From the NCBI GenBank assembly GCA_963784995.1, contig CAWATZ010000013.1:186001-250000 (forward strand): DNA of 64,000 nucleotides. Reading direction: 5' to 3'. The position numbers were made by a program, and so were the translations under genes. Below, one piece after another: positions 35,121 through 43,561 of this stretch (the stretch's first letter is position 1; each line of letters starts with the position of its first letter). Under the pieces are notes generated by a model, which did not search any database, was not told the DNA's origin, and was given only the letters and a program-made list of their open reading frames with translations. This DNA is from CAWATZ01 sp963784995 (GTDB taxonomy: Bacteria; Planctomycetota; Planctomycetia; Gemmatales; Gemmataceae).

Positions 35121-35222
35121 CAGTAGCGCTCCCGTAGCCGCAGGCGGCTCGCCTGCGGGCTCGCCAAGCCGGCAGGCGAGCCGCCTGCGGCTACGATTGA
35201 CAGGTCCATCAGTCAGCGCTCC
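35110..35222. repeat. REP element flanked by a 23-24 bp direct repeat at the GS-amidohydrolase junction
   Basis: The perfect 23 bp inverted arms are 35134-35156 and 35172-35194. The flanks 35110-35132 and 35199-35222 are the same sequence, differing by one inserted base. The flank contains the amidohydrolase ATG and its first codons, so the junction sequence exists twice, once on each side of the element. Confidence 0.88.
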
Positions 35223-36547
35223 AGCAAGAGCCGCACCTCGTCGTCCAGGCGGGCGCTGCGCAGGGCCTCCCACTCGGCCCGGCGCACCGCCAGGAAGGCC
35301 CGGGCCAGTTCCGGCCCCAGGGCGTCCAGCAGCAGGGTGTCGCGCTCCAGATGTTCCAGGGACTTGCCCAGGCTGACCGGCAGAGCATCGATCTGCTGCC
35401 GCGACCGCTCCTCTTCCGTCAGCGTTCCCGGATCGACGCTGAGCCCGGCTGCCGGAGCCAGTTGCCGCTGCACGCCATCCAGGCCGGCAACGAGCACGGC
35501 CCCCAGCGCCAGGTACGGATTGGCCGAGGCGTCGCTGGTCTTCAGCTCGAGGTGCTGCGTCCCCCGGCCAGCCGGGTCGGTCGGCACGCGCACGGCCGCC
35601 TCGCGGTTGTCCGCGCCCCAGCAGCGATAGGCTCCGCTCCAGCAACCGGGCCGGAAGCGCCGGTAGGAGTTGGTGCTCGGCGCGGTCAGGGCCATCAGCG
35701 CCGGCAGATGCTCCAGCAGGCCGGCGACGAAGCCCAGGCCAACTGGGGACAGGCCTGCCGGGCCCCGGGGATCGGCAAAGGCGTTGTTCTCTCCCCGCCA
35801 CAAGCTCAGATGCAGATGGCAGCCGCTGCCGGCGCGCTCGGCAAAAATCTTGGGCAGGAACGAGGCCTTGACAGCGTGCTTGTGCGCGATGGTGTGGACT
35901 GTTTCGCGGAAGACGATCTGCTGGTTGGCCGCCTGTAGCGGACCAGCGTGGCGGACCGGCAGCTCCTGCTGGCCGGGCCCCGACTCGGGGTAGTACAGCT
36001 CGACGGCGACGTTCTGGGCGATCAGGGCGTCCGTGGCGTCGTCGATGACGGCCCGGGCGTGGTCCATGCCCAGGGTGCTGGCAAAGACCGTGTCGTCCAG
36101 GGGCACGACGCCCAGCTGCGTCTGCCGCAGCAGGTAAAACTCGTTCTCGAACGCGGCCTGGACCTGAAAACCCGCCTCCGCCACCCGGGCAACACAGCGG
36201 CGGAGGAACTCGCGGGGACACAGGGCCCAGGGCTTGCCGGCCAGGACCATGTCGCCCAGGACCCGAGCATGGCCGGGGGCGTAGGGCAACGGCGTCAGCG
36301 TGGACCAGTCGGGCATCAGGCGGATCTCGCCCACGGGACTCAGCCCGCTGCCGGGGACGACGCTGTCCCCCATCACCGGCAGGGCCTGCTGGGCGGCGGT
36401 GATGCCCAGGCCGTGCTCGAAGTAACCCGGCAACGCCCCCAGGTGAATGGCCTTGGCCCGGATAACGTTGGCATTGTCGCACCAGACCACGCGGACAAAG
36501 CGAGTTCCCGAGGATTGCAGCGAAACCAGCAGGTCATCGACCTTCAT
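35213..36547 (-). CDS. Glutamine-synthetase-family enzyme (FluG C-terminal / GlnA3-like)
   Basis: About 444 residues from ATG 36547 (GGAGG upstream), preferred over 36634 whose extra residues are Lys-rich and not family-like. The beta-grasp N-terminus (GTRFVRVVWCDNANVIRAKAI) is followed by the catalytic core: FENEFYLL (metal Glu), GPGQQELPVRHAGPLQAAN, HAVKASFLPKIFAERAGSGCHLHLSLW, SYRRFRPGCWSGAYRCWGADNREAAVRVP and HLELKTSDASANPYLALGAV. These place it among gamma-glutamyl-polyamine/GS-like ligases rather than housekeeping GlnA (no adenylylation tyrosine loop seen). It likely links glutamate to an amine; the neighbouring amidohydrolase may act on the product. Confidence 0.88.
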   Translation of the reverse strand: MKVDDLLVSLQSSGTRFVRVVWCDNANVIRAKAIHLGALPGYFEHGLGITAAQQALPVMGDSVVPGSGLSPVGEIRLMPDWSTLTPLPYAPGHARVLGDMVLAGKPWALCPREFLRRCVARVAEAGFQVQAAFENEFYLLRQTQLGVVPLDDTVFASTLGMDHARAVIDDATDALIAQNVAVELYYPESGPGQQELPVRHAGPLQAANQQIVFRETVHTIAHKHAVKASFLPKIFAERAGSGCHLHLSLWRGENNAFADPRGPAGLSPVGLGFVAGLLEHLPALMALTAPSTNSYRRFRPGCWSGAYRCWGADNREAAVRVPTDPAGRGTQHLELKTSDASANPYLALGAVLVAGLDGVQRQLAPAAGLSVDPGTLTEEERSRQQIDALPVSLGKSLEHLERDTLLLDALGPELARAFLAVRRAEWEALRSARLDDEVRLLLER

Positions 36548-36869
36548 GAACGGGTCCCTCCGGAAATCCCCGGTTTGAGCTACTTGAGATTTTCTCATTT
36601 TTTTCGGGCATTCCGGTTTCTTTTTTATTGACACGCTCGGAGCAGGTCATACAATCTCCACTATTCTCCGGAATCGTGGATTCGCAGCGGAAGGTCGTCG
36701 CTGGCAGGTTCTGGTGCCGGATTCCGTTTTTTGATCTCCTCTGCCCATTCCGGAAGTACAGCCCTTTATTGAGCATTCGCTCGTTGCGTCTCTGTCGCCG
36801 CGACCAGGGATCGGGCGTTGGCCTACAATCAAGGGTTCGTTTATCATTCGTCATTCGGGGGATGCTTCC
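36548..36869. other. Intergenic promoter region between GS and sedolisin genes
   Basis: A 322 bp divergent spacer with a T-rich stretch at 36596-36629. It contains the promoter described at 36628-36655. Nothing else recognised. Confidence 0.6.
36628..36655 (+). promoter_or_regulatory. Sigma-70-type promoter for the sedolisin gene
   Basis: TTGACA (36628-36633), a 16 bp spacer, then TACAAT (36650-36655): a perfect -35 and a one-mismatch -10 box. It faces the gene starting at 36870, implying a leader of roughly 200 bases. Confidence 0.65.
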
Positions 36870-39800
36870 ATGGTCTGGTTCCGTACTCTGAGTCGCTTGT
36901 TCCGCCACAATTCCAGGCGCTCGTCGGCGGCGAAGAATCCCGCCAGGGCCCTGCTGGCGCTGGAGCAACTGGAAGATCGCTGCGTGCCTTCCATCACTCC
37001 AACGTACGTGGTCCACGCGCCGAGCGTCCATGCGCACACCGGCAGCCACCCGGCCGGCGGCGCTGGCCCCTCCGGCGGCTACAGTCCTGCCCAGATCCAG
37101 CAGGCCTACGGCTTCAACGCGATCAGCTTCCAGACCAGCAGCGGCACCGTGGCCGGCACTGGCAAGGGGGAAACCATCGCCATCGTCGATGCCTACGACG
37201 CGCCGCACATCGCCAGCGACCTGGCCACCTTTGACCAGCAATTCGGCATCGCGGCGCCGCCTTCCTTCACCAAGGTTGGCATCAACGCCAATGGCCAGGG
37301 CTCGACCACCAACTTCCCGGCTCAGAACACAGGCTGGGATCTGGAGATCGAGCTAGACGTGGAGTGGGCTCACGCCGTGGCGCCGGGGGCGAACATTCTC
37401 CTCGTCGAGGCCCACTCGGCGAACCTGGGCGACCTGGAGAATGCCATTAACTACGCCCGCAATGCTTCGGGGGTCGTGGCCGTCTCGATGAGCTGGGGCG
37501 GTTCGGATGATCCCTCCCTCGAACCCTCGGCGGACAGCCTCTTTACCACGCCGGCCGGCCACACGGGCGTGACCTTTATCGCTTCCACGGGCGATTCCGG
37601 CGCCGGCGCCGGCACGATCTGGCCCTCGGTGTCCGACAACGTGGTGGCGGCGGGCGGCACCTCGCTGACCCTGACCTCGTCCAACAACTACCAGAGCGAA
37701 TCGGCCTGGAGCGGTGGCGGCGGTGGCATCAGCCCCTACGAGCCCACCCCCAGTTACCAGAACAACCTGGTGATCTACAGCGGCGACGGCGTCTCGGCCA
37801 ACGGCTACCGGGCCGTCCCCGACCTGTCCTTCGATGCCGATCCCAACACCGGCGTCTCTGTCTATGGCACGGACGATCCACAGTATGTCGGCTGGACGAC
37901 GGTGGGTGGCACCAGCGCTTCCTCGCCGCAGATCGCCGCCCTGATCGCCATCGCCGATCAAGGGCGGGTCGCCAATGGCCTCTCCTCCCTCGACGGTGGC
38001 ACGCAGACGCTGCCCGACCTGTATGCGGCCCCCAGCAGCGATTTCCACGACATCACCACCGGCAGCAATGGCTATGCCGCCGGTCCCGGCTACGATCTGG
38101 CCACCGGTCTTGGCTCTCCTGTGGCCAACAAGCTCATGGCCGCCCTGGGCGTTCCGCAGGTGACGCAGCAGTTGACCAGCGTCACCCTCACGCCAACCAG
38201 TTCGACGGTCGCCGATGGCGGCCAGGAGCAGCTCACGGCCACCGGCCTGGACCAGTTCGGCGATCCGATGAGCGTGCAGCCCACCTTCACCTGGTCGGTG
38301 AGCGGCCAGGGCACGATCGGCAGCACCACCGGCCTGTACACCGCGCCCGGCAGCGGCAGCGGCACGGACACGGTCAAGGTCACCGCCAGCGGCACGACCA
38401 TCAGCACCACCGCCACCGTGCATTTCATGCAGGGCCCCTCCATCAGCTGGACGGCCAATCCCATCGATGTGTCCGGCACCTCGACCAGCCTCGATGCCAC
38501 GCTTGCCGATCCCAACAGCAGCACCCTGAGCTACACCTGGTCGCTCGTCAGTTCGCCGACCGGCGCACAGGCACCAACCCTGAGTTCCACCTCCGGCTCC
38601 ACGGGCGTCGGTACCTTCAGCAGCACCACGGCCACCTTCCACCAGGCCGGCAGCTACGTGTTCAAGCTCAGCGTCACCGACACGAACACCATCAGCGCCA
38701 GCAGCACCGTCACGGTCAACGTGGCGGCCACGCTGACCAGCGTGTACGTCTCCCCGGCGACGGCCACGCTGACTGACGGCAGCCAGCAGCAGTTCACGGC
38801 CGTGGCCGACGATCAGTTCGGCAATGCACTGGCCACGCAACCGATGTTCAGCTGGCTGCTCAGCAGCGGTCTGGGTTCGGTCGCCAGTACCGGCTTGTAT
38901 ACGGCACCCAGCAGCGGCAGCGGCTCGGCGACGGTCACGGCCACCGCCAGTGGGACGACCATCAGTGGTTCTGCCAGTGTGCAATACCTGCAAGGCCCCT
39001 CCATCAGCTGGACCGCCAATCCCATCCAGGTGTCCGGCACCTCGACCAGCCTCAGTGCCGACCTTTCCGATCCCAACAGCAGCACCCTGAACTACACCTG
39101 GACTCTCGTCAGTTCGCCTGCCGGAGCGACGGCACCAACCCTGAGTTCCACCTCGGGCTCCACGTCCGTCGGCACCTTCAGCAGCACCACGGCCACCTTC
39201 CACCAGGCCGGCAGCTACGTGTTCAAGCTCAGCGTCACCGACACGAGCAACGTCAGCGCTAGCAGCACTGTGACGGTGAACGTGGCGGCCACGCTGACCA
39301 GCGTGCAAGTCACGCCAAACACGGTCGGGCTGGAAGACGGCGCTCAGCAGCAGTTCACAGCCACGGCCGAGGACCAGTTCGGCAATGCCCTGGCGACGCA
39401 ACCAACGTTCACCTGGACGGTTCTTTCCGGTGGCCAGGGCACCATCGCCAGCACCGGCCTGTACACCGCACCCAGCAGCGGCAGCGATACGGATACCATC
39501 CAGGCCACCACGGGCAGCGTCAGCGGCACAGCGACCGTCAACTACAGCGCCGGGGTGTCGATTCAATCGGTCAGTTCCGGACCGCTGATCGACACCACTT
39601 CGGACCTCTCCGCCCAGCTCTTTGACGTCAACAACAACATGATGAGCTATGCCTGGTCGGTCTCCAGCTGGCCCTCCTCGGTGTCGGAACCGGCCCTGGA
39701 CGGGGATACCGGTTACTCCTGGAATGGCCAGGTCGATGCCTACGCGACGTTTTCTGGACCGGGAACCTACGTGTTCCAAATAACCGTCACGGATACCGTT

Positions 39801-40709
39801 ACCGGCGCCACCGCCAGCTCGCTCCTGACCGTGGTCGTGCCTGTCGTACAACCGACCATTACCGGAGCCACTTCCAGCCCGGTGCAAAATGGCACTTCGA
39901 CTCTCAGCGCACAAATTGCCGATCCGAACGCGCAGATGATGACCTATACCTGGTCGGTCTACAGCAGTCCCTCCTCGGTGCCGCAACCGACCCTGACCGG
40001 GAATACCGGTTACTCCTGGAACGGCGAGGTTGATGCCTACGCGACGTTTTCCGCAGATGGAACCTACGTGTTTGAGCTGGACGTCACGAATAGTTGGAAT
40101 GCAACCACCACCGCCTACGTGACCGTGACCGTGAGCGGGGAAGCGCCAAAGATTTCCCAGTTCAGCGGCCCCACCAGCAACGTGACCGGCACCTCCGCCA
40201 ACCTGACCCTGAAGGCGAGCGATCCGGAGGGCGGCAACCTCTCCTATGGCTGGATCGTCACGGGGCCTGCGGGGGCCCCCACCCCCTCCATCGTCCAATC
40301 CCCCACCAATGCCAACATCTGGAAGGCGACCTTCTATCAAGCCGGCAGCTACACCTTCCAGGTTCAGGTCACCAGCGACGTCTCGGACGAAACCACGACT
40401 TCCGCTCTGGTCACGGTGAACGTCGTGCAGACCTTCACGAGTGTCAAGGTCACCCCGGCATCGTCCTCGGTCATGCACGGCACCACCACCCCGGTGCAGC
40501 TCTCCGCCGAGGCGTACGACCAGTTCGGCCTGGCCATGGCGACTCAGCCCCTCTTCAGCTGGTCCCGCAGCAGCGGTCCGGGCACGGTCAACAGCACCAA
40601 TGGTCAGTACAAGGCCCCCACAACCGGGACCGGGACGGCGACGATCAAGGTGACAGCCACCATCAATGGCGTTACCAAGAGCGGGACAGCGACGATCAAG
40701 GTGACCTGA
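36870..40709 (+). CDS. Sedolisin (S53) serine-carboxyl peptidase with Ig-like repeat tail
   Basis: A 1279-residue secreted protein. A basic/aromatic leader and the planctomycete motif LEQLEDRCVPS (~31-41) precede the protease. Catalytic Glu ~159 and Asp ~163 are in LEIELDVEW, the oxyanion Asp ~242 is in STGDSGAG, and nucleophile Ser ~349 is in GGTSASSP. DLATGLGSP near the domain end resembles the calcium site. Unlike most family members there is no long N-terminal activation domain. From ~430 onward, alternating Big2-like (LTSVTLTPTSSTVADGGQEQLTA...) and PKD/Ig-like modules follow, several near-identical. Likely a cell-surface protease. A clear promoter lies upstream and a hairpin downstream. 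Confidence 0.9.
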   Translation: MVWFRTLSRLFRHNSRRSSAAKNPARALLALEQLEDRCVPSITPTYVVHAPSVHAHTGSHPAGGAGPSGGYSPAQIQQAYGFNAISFQTSSGTVAGTGKGETIAIVDAYDAPHIASDLATFDQQFGIAAPPSFTKVGINANGQGSTTNFPAQNTGWDLEIELDVEWAHAVAPGANILLVEAHSANLGDLENAINYARNASGVVAVSMSWGGSDDPSLEPSADSLFTTPAGHTGVTFIASTGDSGAGAGTIWPSVSDNVVAAGGTSLTLTSSNNYQSESAWSGGGGGISPYEPTPSYQNNLVIYSGDGVSANGYRAVPDLSFDADPNTGVSVYGTDDPQYVGWTTVGGTSASSPQIAALIAIADQGRVANGLSSLDGGTQTLPDLYAAPSSDFHDITTGSNGYAAGPGYDLATGLGSPVANKLMAALGVPQVTQQLTSVTLTPTSSTVADGGQEQLTATGLDQFGDPMSVQPTFTWSVSGQGTIGSTTGLYTAPGSGSGTDTVKVTASGTTISTTATVHFMQGPSISWTANPIDVSGTSTSLDATLADPNSSTLSYTWSLVSSPTGAQAPTLSSTSGSTGVGTFSSTTATFHQAGSYVFKLSVTDTNTISASSTVTVNVAATLTSVYVSPATATLTDGSQQQFTAVADDQFGNALATQPMFSWLLSSGLGSVASTGLYTAPSSGSGSATVTATASGTTISGSASVQYLQGPSISWTANPIQVSGTSTSLSADLSDPNSSTLNYTWTLVSSPAGATAPTLSSTSGSTSVGTFSSTTATFHQAGSYVFKLSVTDTSNVSASSTVTVNVAATLTSVQVTPNTVGLEDGAQQQFTATAEDQFGNALATQPTFTWTVLSGGQGTIASTGLYTAPSSGSDTDTIQATTGSVSGTATVNYSAGVSIQSVSSGPLIDTTSDLSAQLFDVNNNMMSYAWSVSSWPSSVSEPALDGDTGYSWNGQVDAYATFSGPGTYVFQITVTDTVTGATASSLLTVVVPVVQPTITGATSSPVQNGTSTLSAQIADPNAQMMTYTWSVYSSPSSVPQPTLTGNTGYSWNGEVDAYATFSADGTYVFELDVTNSWNATTTAYVTVTVSGEAPKISQFSGPTSNVTGTSANLTLKASDPEGGNLSYGWIVTGPAGAPTPSIVQSPTNANIWKATFYQAGSYTFQVQVTSDVSDETTTSALVTVNVVQTFTSVKVTPASSSVMHGTTTPVQLSAEAYDQFGLAMATQPLFSWSRSSGPGTVNSTNGQYKAPTTGTGTATIKVTATINGVTKSGTATIKVT

Positions 40710-40758
40710 CACGCAAGAGGGCTCCCCACCGGGAGTCGAAACCTGGGTAAGTCGATCA

Positions 40759-40796
40759 GGGAGGCGGGTGCCGTGCCATGCGGTTCCGCCTCCCTC
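40759..40796 (+). terminator. Hairpin after the sedolisin gene
   Basis: Arms 40759-40768 (AGGGAGGCGG) and 40787-40796 (CCGCCTCCCT), loop 18 bases, 50 bp after the stop codon. There is no strong T-run, so termination is plausible but not certain. Confidence 0.45.
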
Positions 40797-40840
40797 GGTT
40801 CATCCCTGCCAATCGTTCGCTCCACAGGTAGCACCCTACC

Positions 40841-42565
40841 ATGAACCCCCGTAGCCAACCTGTCTTGATCCTGGTGGTCGCGCTAATCGCTGCCTTGGGT
40901 TCCGGCCCGCCGGCGACCCTGGCCGCGGAGGCTCGACCCCCCAACGTCGTCCTGATCATGACCGACGACCAGGGCTACGGCGACCTGGCCTGTCACGGCA
41001 ACCCGATCCTCCAGACGCCCAACCTCGACCGCCTTCACGGTCAGAGCGTGCGGCTGACCAACTTCCACGTCGATCCGACCTGTTCCCCCACGCGCTCCGC
41101 CCTGATGACCGGCCGCTATTCCTCACGGGTGGGCGTCTGGCACACGGTCATGGGCCGATCACTGCTGCGCAAGGACGAGGTCACGCTGGCCAACGTCTTC
41201 GCCAGCAGCGGCTACCGCACCGGCCTGTTCGGCAAGTGGCACCTGGGCGACAACTATCCCTACCGTCCCCAGGACCGCGGCTTCCAGGAGGTGCTGACCC
41301 ACGGCGGCGGCGGCATCGGCAACACCCCCGACATCTGGGGCAACAACTACTTCGACGACACCCTGCGGCACAACGGCAAGCTGGAGAAGGTCAGCGGCTA
41401 CTGCACCGACGTCTTCTTCCAGGCGGCGCTGCGCTTCATCGAGCAGAACAAGGAGCGCCCCTTCTTCGCCTACCTGCCCACCAACGCGCCGCACGCTCCG
41501 TACAACGTCGCCGAGAAGTACAGCAAGCCATACCTGGAGAAGGGCGTGCCGGCGTCGCGGGCCCAGTTTTACGGCATGATCGCCAACATCGACGAGAACG
41601 TCGGCCGGCTGCTGGCCCGGCTTGCGGAGTGGGGCCTGGACAGCAACACGATCGTGATCTTCATGACCGACAACGGCACGGCGGCGGGCTTCACGGAGAG
41701 GCCGCAGTCGGGCTACAACGCCGGCATGCGCGGCTTCAAGGGGTCGGAGTACGACGGCGGCCATCGCGTGCCCTGCTTCCTGCGCTGGCCGGGCCAGCTG
41801 GAGGCGGGCCGGGACGTGGCCCGGCTCAGCGCCCACGTGGACCTGCTGCCGACGCTCATCGACCTGTGCGGCCTGAAGCGGCCGGACAACGTGGCCTTTG
41901 ACGGCCGCAGTCTCCGGCCGCTGCTGACCGGCAAGGGCGACTGGCCGGAGCGGACCCTGCTGGTGCATTCGCAGCGGATCGACCATCCCGAGAAGTGGCG
42001 CAAGTGTGCCGTGATGACCGATCAATGGCGGCTGATCAACGGCACGGAACTGTATGACGTGAGCAAGGACCCGGGACAGAAGAAGGACGTGGCCGGCCAG
42101 CACAGCGAGGTCGTCGCCGAGTTGCGGACGGCCTACGAACGCTGGTATGCGGACATTTCGCGGCGCTTCGACGAATACTGCGCGATCACCGTCGGCTCGG
42201 AGAAAGAGAACCCGTCCCAGCTGGCCTGTCATGACTGGCACGGGGAGCCTGCCCCATCCGGACAGGCGATGGTCCGGCAACGGATCAAGGCGAACGGCTT
42301 CTGGGCCCTGGACGTGGCCCGCGCCGGCAAGTACGAGATCACGCTGCGGCAGCAGCCGGCGGTGGCCCGCTTTGCGATCGAGGCGGTCACGGCCCGGCTG
42401 AGTGTCGGCGGAGTTGACGTGAGCCGGCCGGTGCCGCCGGGAGCGACGGCGGTGACGTTCACGGTCGATCTCAAGCGGGGCAGCACCCGGCTGCAGACCT
42501 GGCTGACCGACAAGGACGGCGCGGCGCGCGGGGCGTATTTTGTCGAGGTGAAGTATCTGGAATGA
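40841..42565 (+). CDS. Secreted sulfatase (arylsulfatase family)
   Basis: A 574-residue type I sulfatase. A signal peptide (LILVVALIAALGSGPPATLAAE) ends near 30. The metal site PNVVLIMTDDQGYGD is at ~34-48. Cys ~81 in CSPTRSALMTGRY is the residue oxidised to formylglycine. GLFGKWHLGD, FFAYLPTNAPHAP and FMTDNGT complete the active-site set. A C-terminal extension beyond ~440 (KANGFWALDVARAGKYEITLRQQPA) resembles the carbohydrate-binding-like tail common in planctomycete sulfatases. It would remove sulfate esters from polysaccharides or aryl compounds outside the cytoplasm. The maturase is not in the window. Confidence 0.92.
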   Translation: MNPRSQPVLILVVALIAALGSGPPATLAAEARPPNVVLIMTDDQGYGDLACHGNPILQTPNLDRLHGQSVRLTNFHVDPTCSPTRSALMTGRYSSRVGVWHTVMGRSLLRKDEVTLANVFASSGYRTGLFGKWHLGDNYPYRPQDRGFQEVLTHGGGGIGNTPDIWGNNYFDDTLRHNGKLEKVSGYCTDVFFQAALRFIEQNKERPFFAYLPTNAPHAPYNVAEKYSKPYLEKGVPASRAQFYGMIANIDENVGRLLARLAEWGLDSNTIVIFMTDNGTAAGFTERPQSGYNAGMRGFKGSEYDGGHRVPCFLRWPGQLEAGRDVARLSAHVDLLPTLIDLCGLKRPDNVAFDGRSLRPLLTGKGDWPERTLLVHSQRIDHPEKWRKCAVMTDQWRLINGTELYDVSKDPGQKKDVAGQHSEVVAELRTAYERWYADISRRFDEYCAITVGSEKENPSQLACHDWHGEPAPSGQAMVRQRIKANGFWALDVARAGKYEITLRQQPAVARFAIEAVTARLSVGGVDVSRPVPPGATAVTFTVDLKRGSTRLQTWLTDKDGAARGAYFVEVKYLE

Positions 42566-42837
42566 CCGGGTGATGCCAGACCGCGGTCCGGGTGTGCCCT
42601 GCCTGCCAGAGGAGGTGCGGCTGCCTGCCAGCTTTTGGGGACTGGCTGAGAGGCCAGAGCCTGCCTGTGCGTGTCGGACGGGTGCCTGTGCGGGTCAAAA
42701 TCGTGCCTGCCTGCCACTGGCAAGGGTATTCGGGCAGGGCTTCCTGGAAGCGATAGCCGCGAGGACACGCGACGAATAAACTGTCTTCCCTGCATTCCAT
42801 TGAACCCGCCGCAGTGCGTTCTCCTTGCGAGTCTCCC
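42566..42837. other. Spacer with repeated TGCCTG motifs
   Basis: A 272 bp gap containing at least six TGCCTG-type motifs (for example near 42600, 42630, 42661, 42684 and 42707), giving it a low-complexity look. No gene or hairpin I would defend. Confidence 0.45.
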
Positions 42838-43561
42838 ATGAGCGCTGTCCCGCCTGCCACGCTTTGTCTTTTCAGCGAAGGTGACCGTGTCGGCCACGTT
42901 CGTCGCTTCCTGGACGGCATCCTGAGCGACACGTCCTTGCCAGAGGTCTGTCTGCGGTTTGGGTTCCGGCAGGCTGTCCTCAGCAAGCATTATGCCCTGG
43001 GCCGGTTGTGTCCCAACGGTTGCACACCGGAGCGAATTGCTCTCCCTGGCCCGGTTGAACGCTACTCCTGGAAGACGGAGGCCGGAGTGCCGATCCACCT
43101 CTGGGATGTCGCCGGGGAGCGTTGGGAAGGACCAGGTCACTCGCTGCTTGTTCCAGGATGTCCCGCCGGAAACGGACTACCTGATCTGGCTTGACGAGGT
43201 GACCCTGGAGGCCGGTTGGTGGCAGAAACTGACTCCGCTTCTGGAGCGGCAGTTCGATTGGATCGGGTCAATGACCTGGCTTGAATACGCCCCGGGACAG
43301 TTTGAGCGAATCCAGCAGCTGCCGTGGTATCGAGGCGTGCCCCCGGCTCGGCGTGCCGGTAAACCAGGGGTCCTGTTCCCGCGCGATGGCTTTCTGGCCT
43401 TGCGCTCCGCGTGTCTGAAAGAGACCATTTTCCCTCCCACGTCCCGACAGGGAGCAAATCCGGCTGATCCGCCCACAAGCTGGGGACTGCTCCTGGGTGA
43501 GATCCTGCATCAGCTTGGCTGGTCCCAGGCTGACTGGAGTTGTTTCGATGCCCAAACCTGA
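42838..43561 (+). pseudogene. Glycosyltransferase-like protein, one frameshift
   Basis: From ATG 42838 (MSAVPPATLCLFSEGDRVGHV) the frame is open to about 43125. It then shifts and continues as KDQVTRCLFQDVPPETDYLIWLDEVTLEAGWWQKLTPLLE to a stop at 43561, ~240 residues in total. The phrase DYLIWLDED-like with W(W)QKL is what one sees around the DxD of GT-A-type transferases acting in TPR/glycosyl clusters, but I cannot place it in a named family. Its stop overlaps the start of the TPR-glycosyltransferase gene by 14 bp, so they were co-translated. Frameshift in a GGGAAGG context. Confidence 0.55.

Noticed and set aside
33888..36482. Single 864-codon minus-strand frame spanning GS and amidohydrolase
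   Set aside because: Its first half is an out-of-frame reading of the GS-family gene; only the second half is real. Not a natural fusion.
37353..40712. Minus-strand open frame of ~1119 codons opposite the sedolisin gene
   Set aside because: It is antisense to a protein with a full catalytic set. Its translation is compositionally odd (Gly/Arg/Val/His) and the openness follows from the third-position GC bias and repeats on the plus strand.
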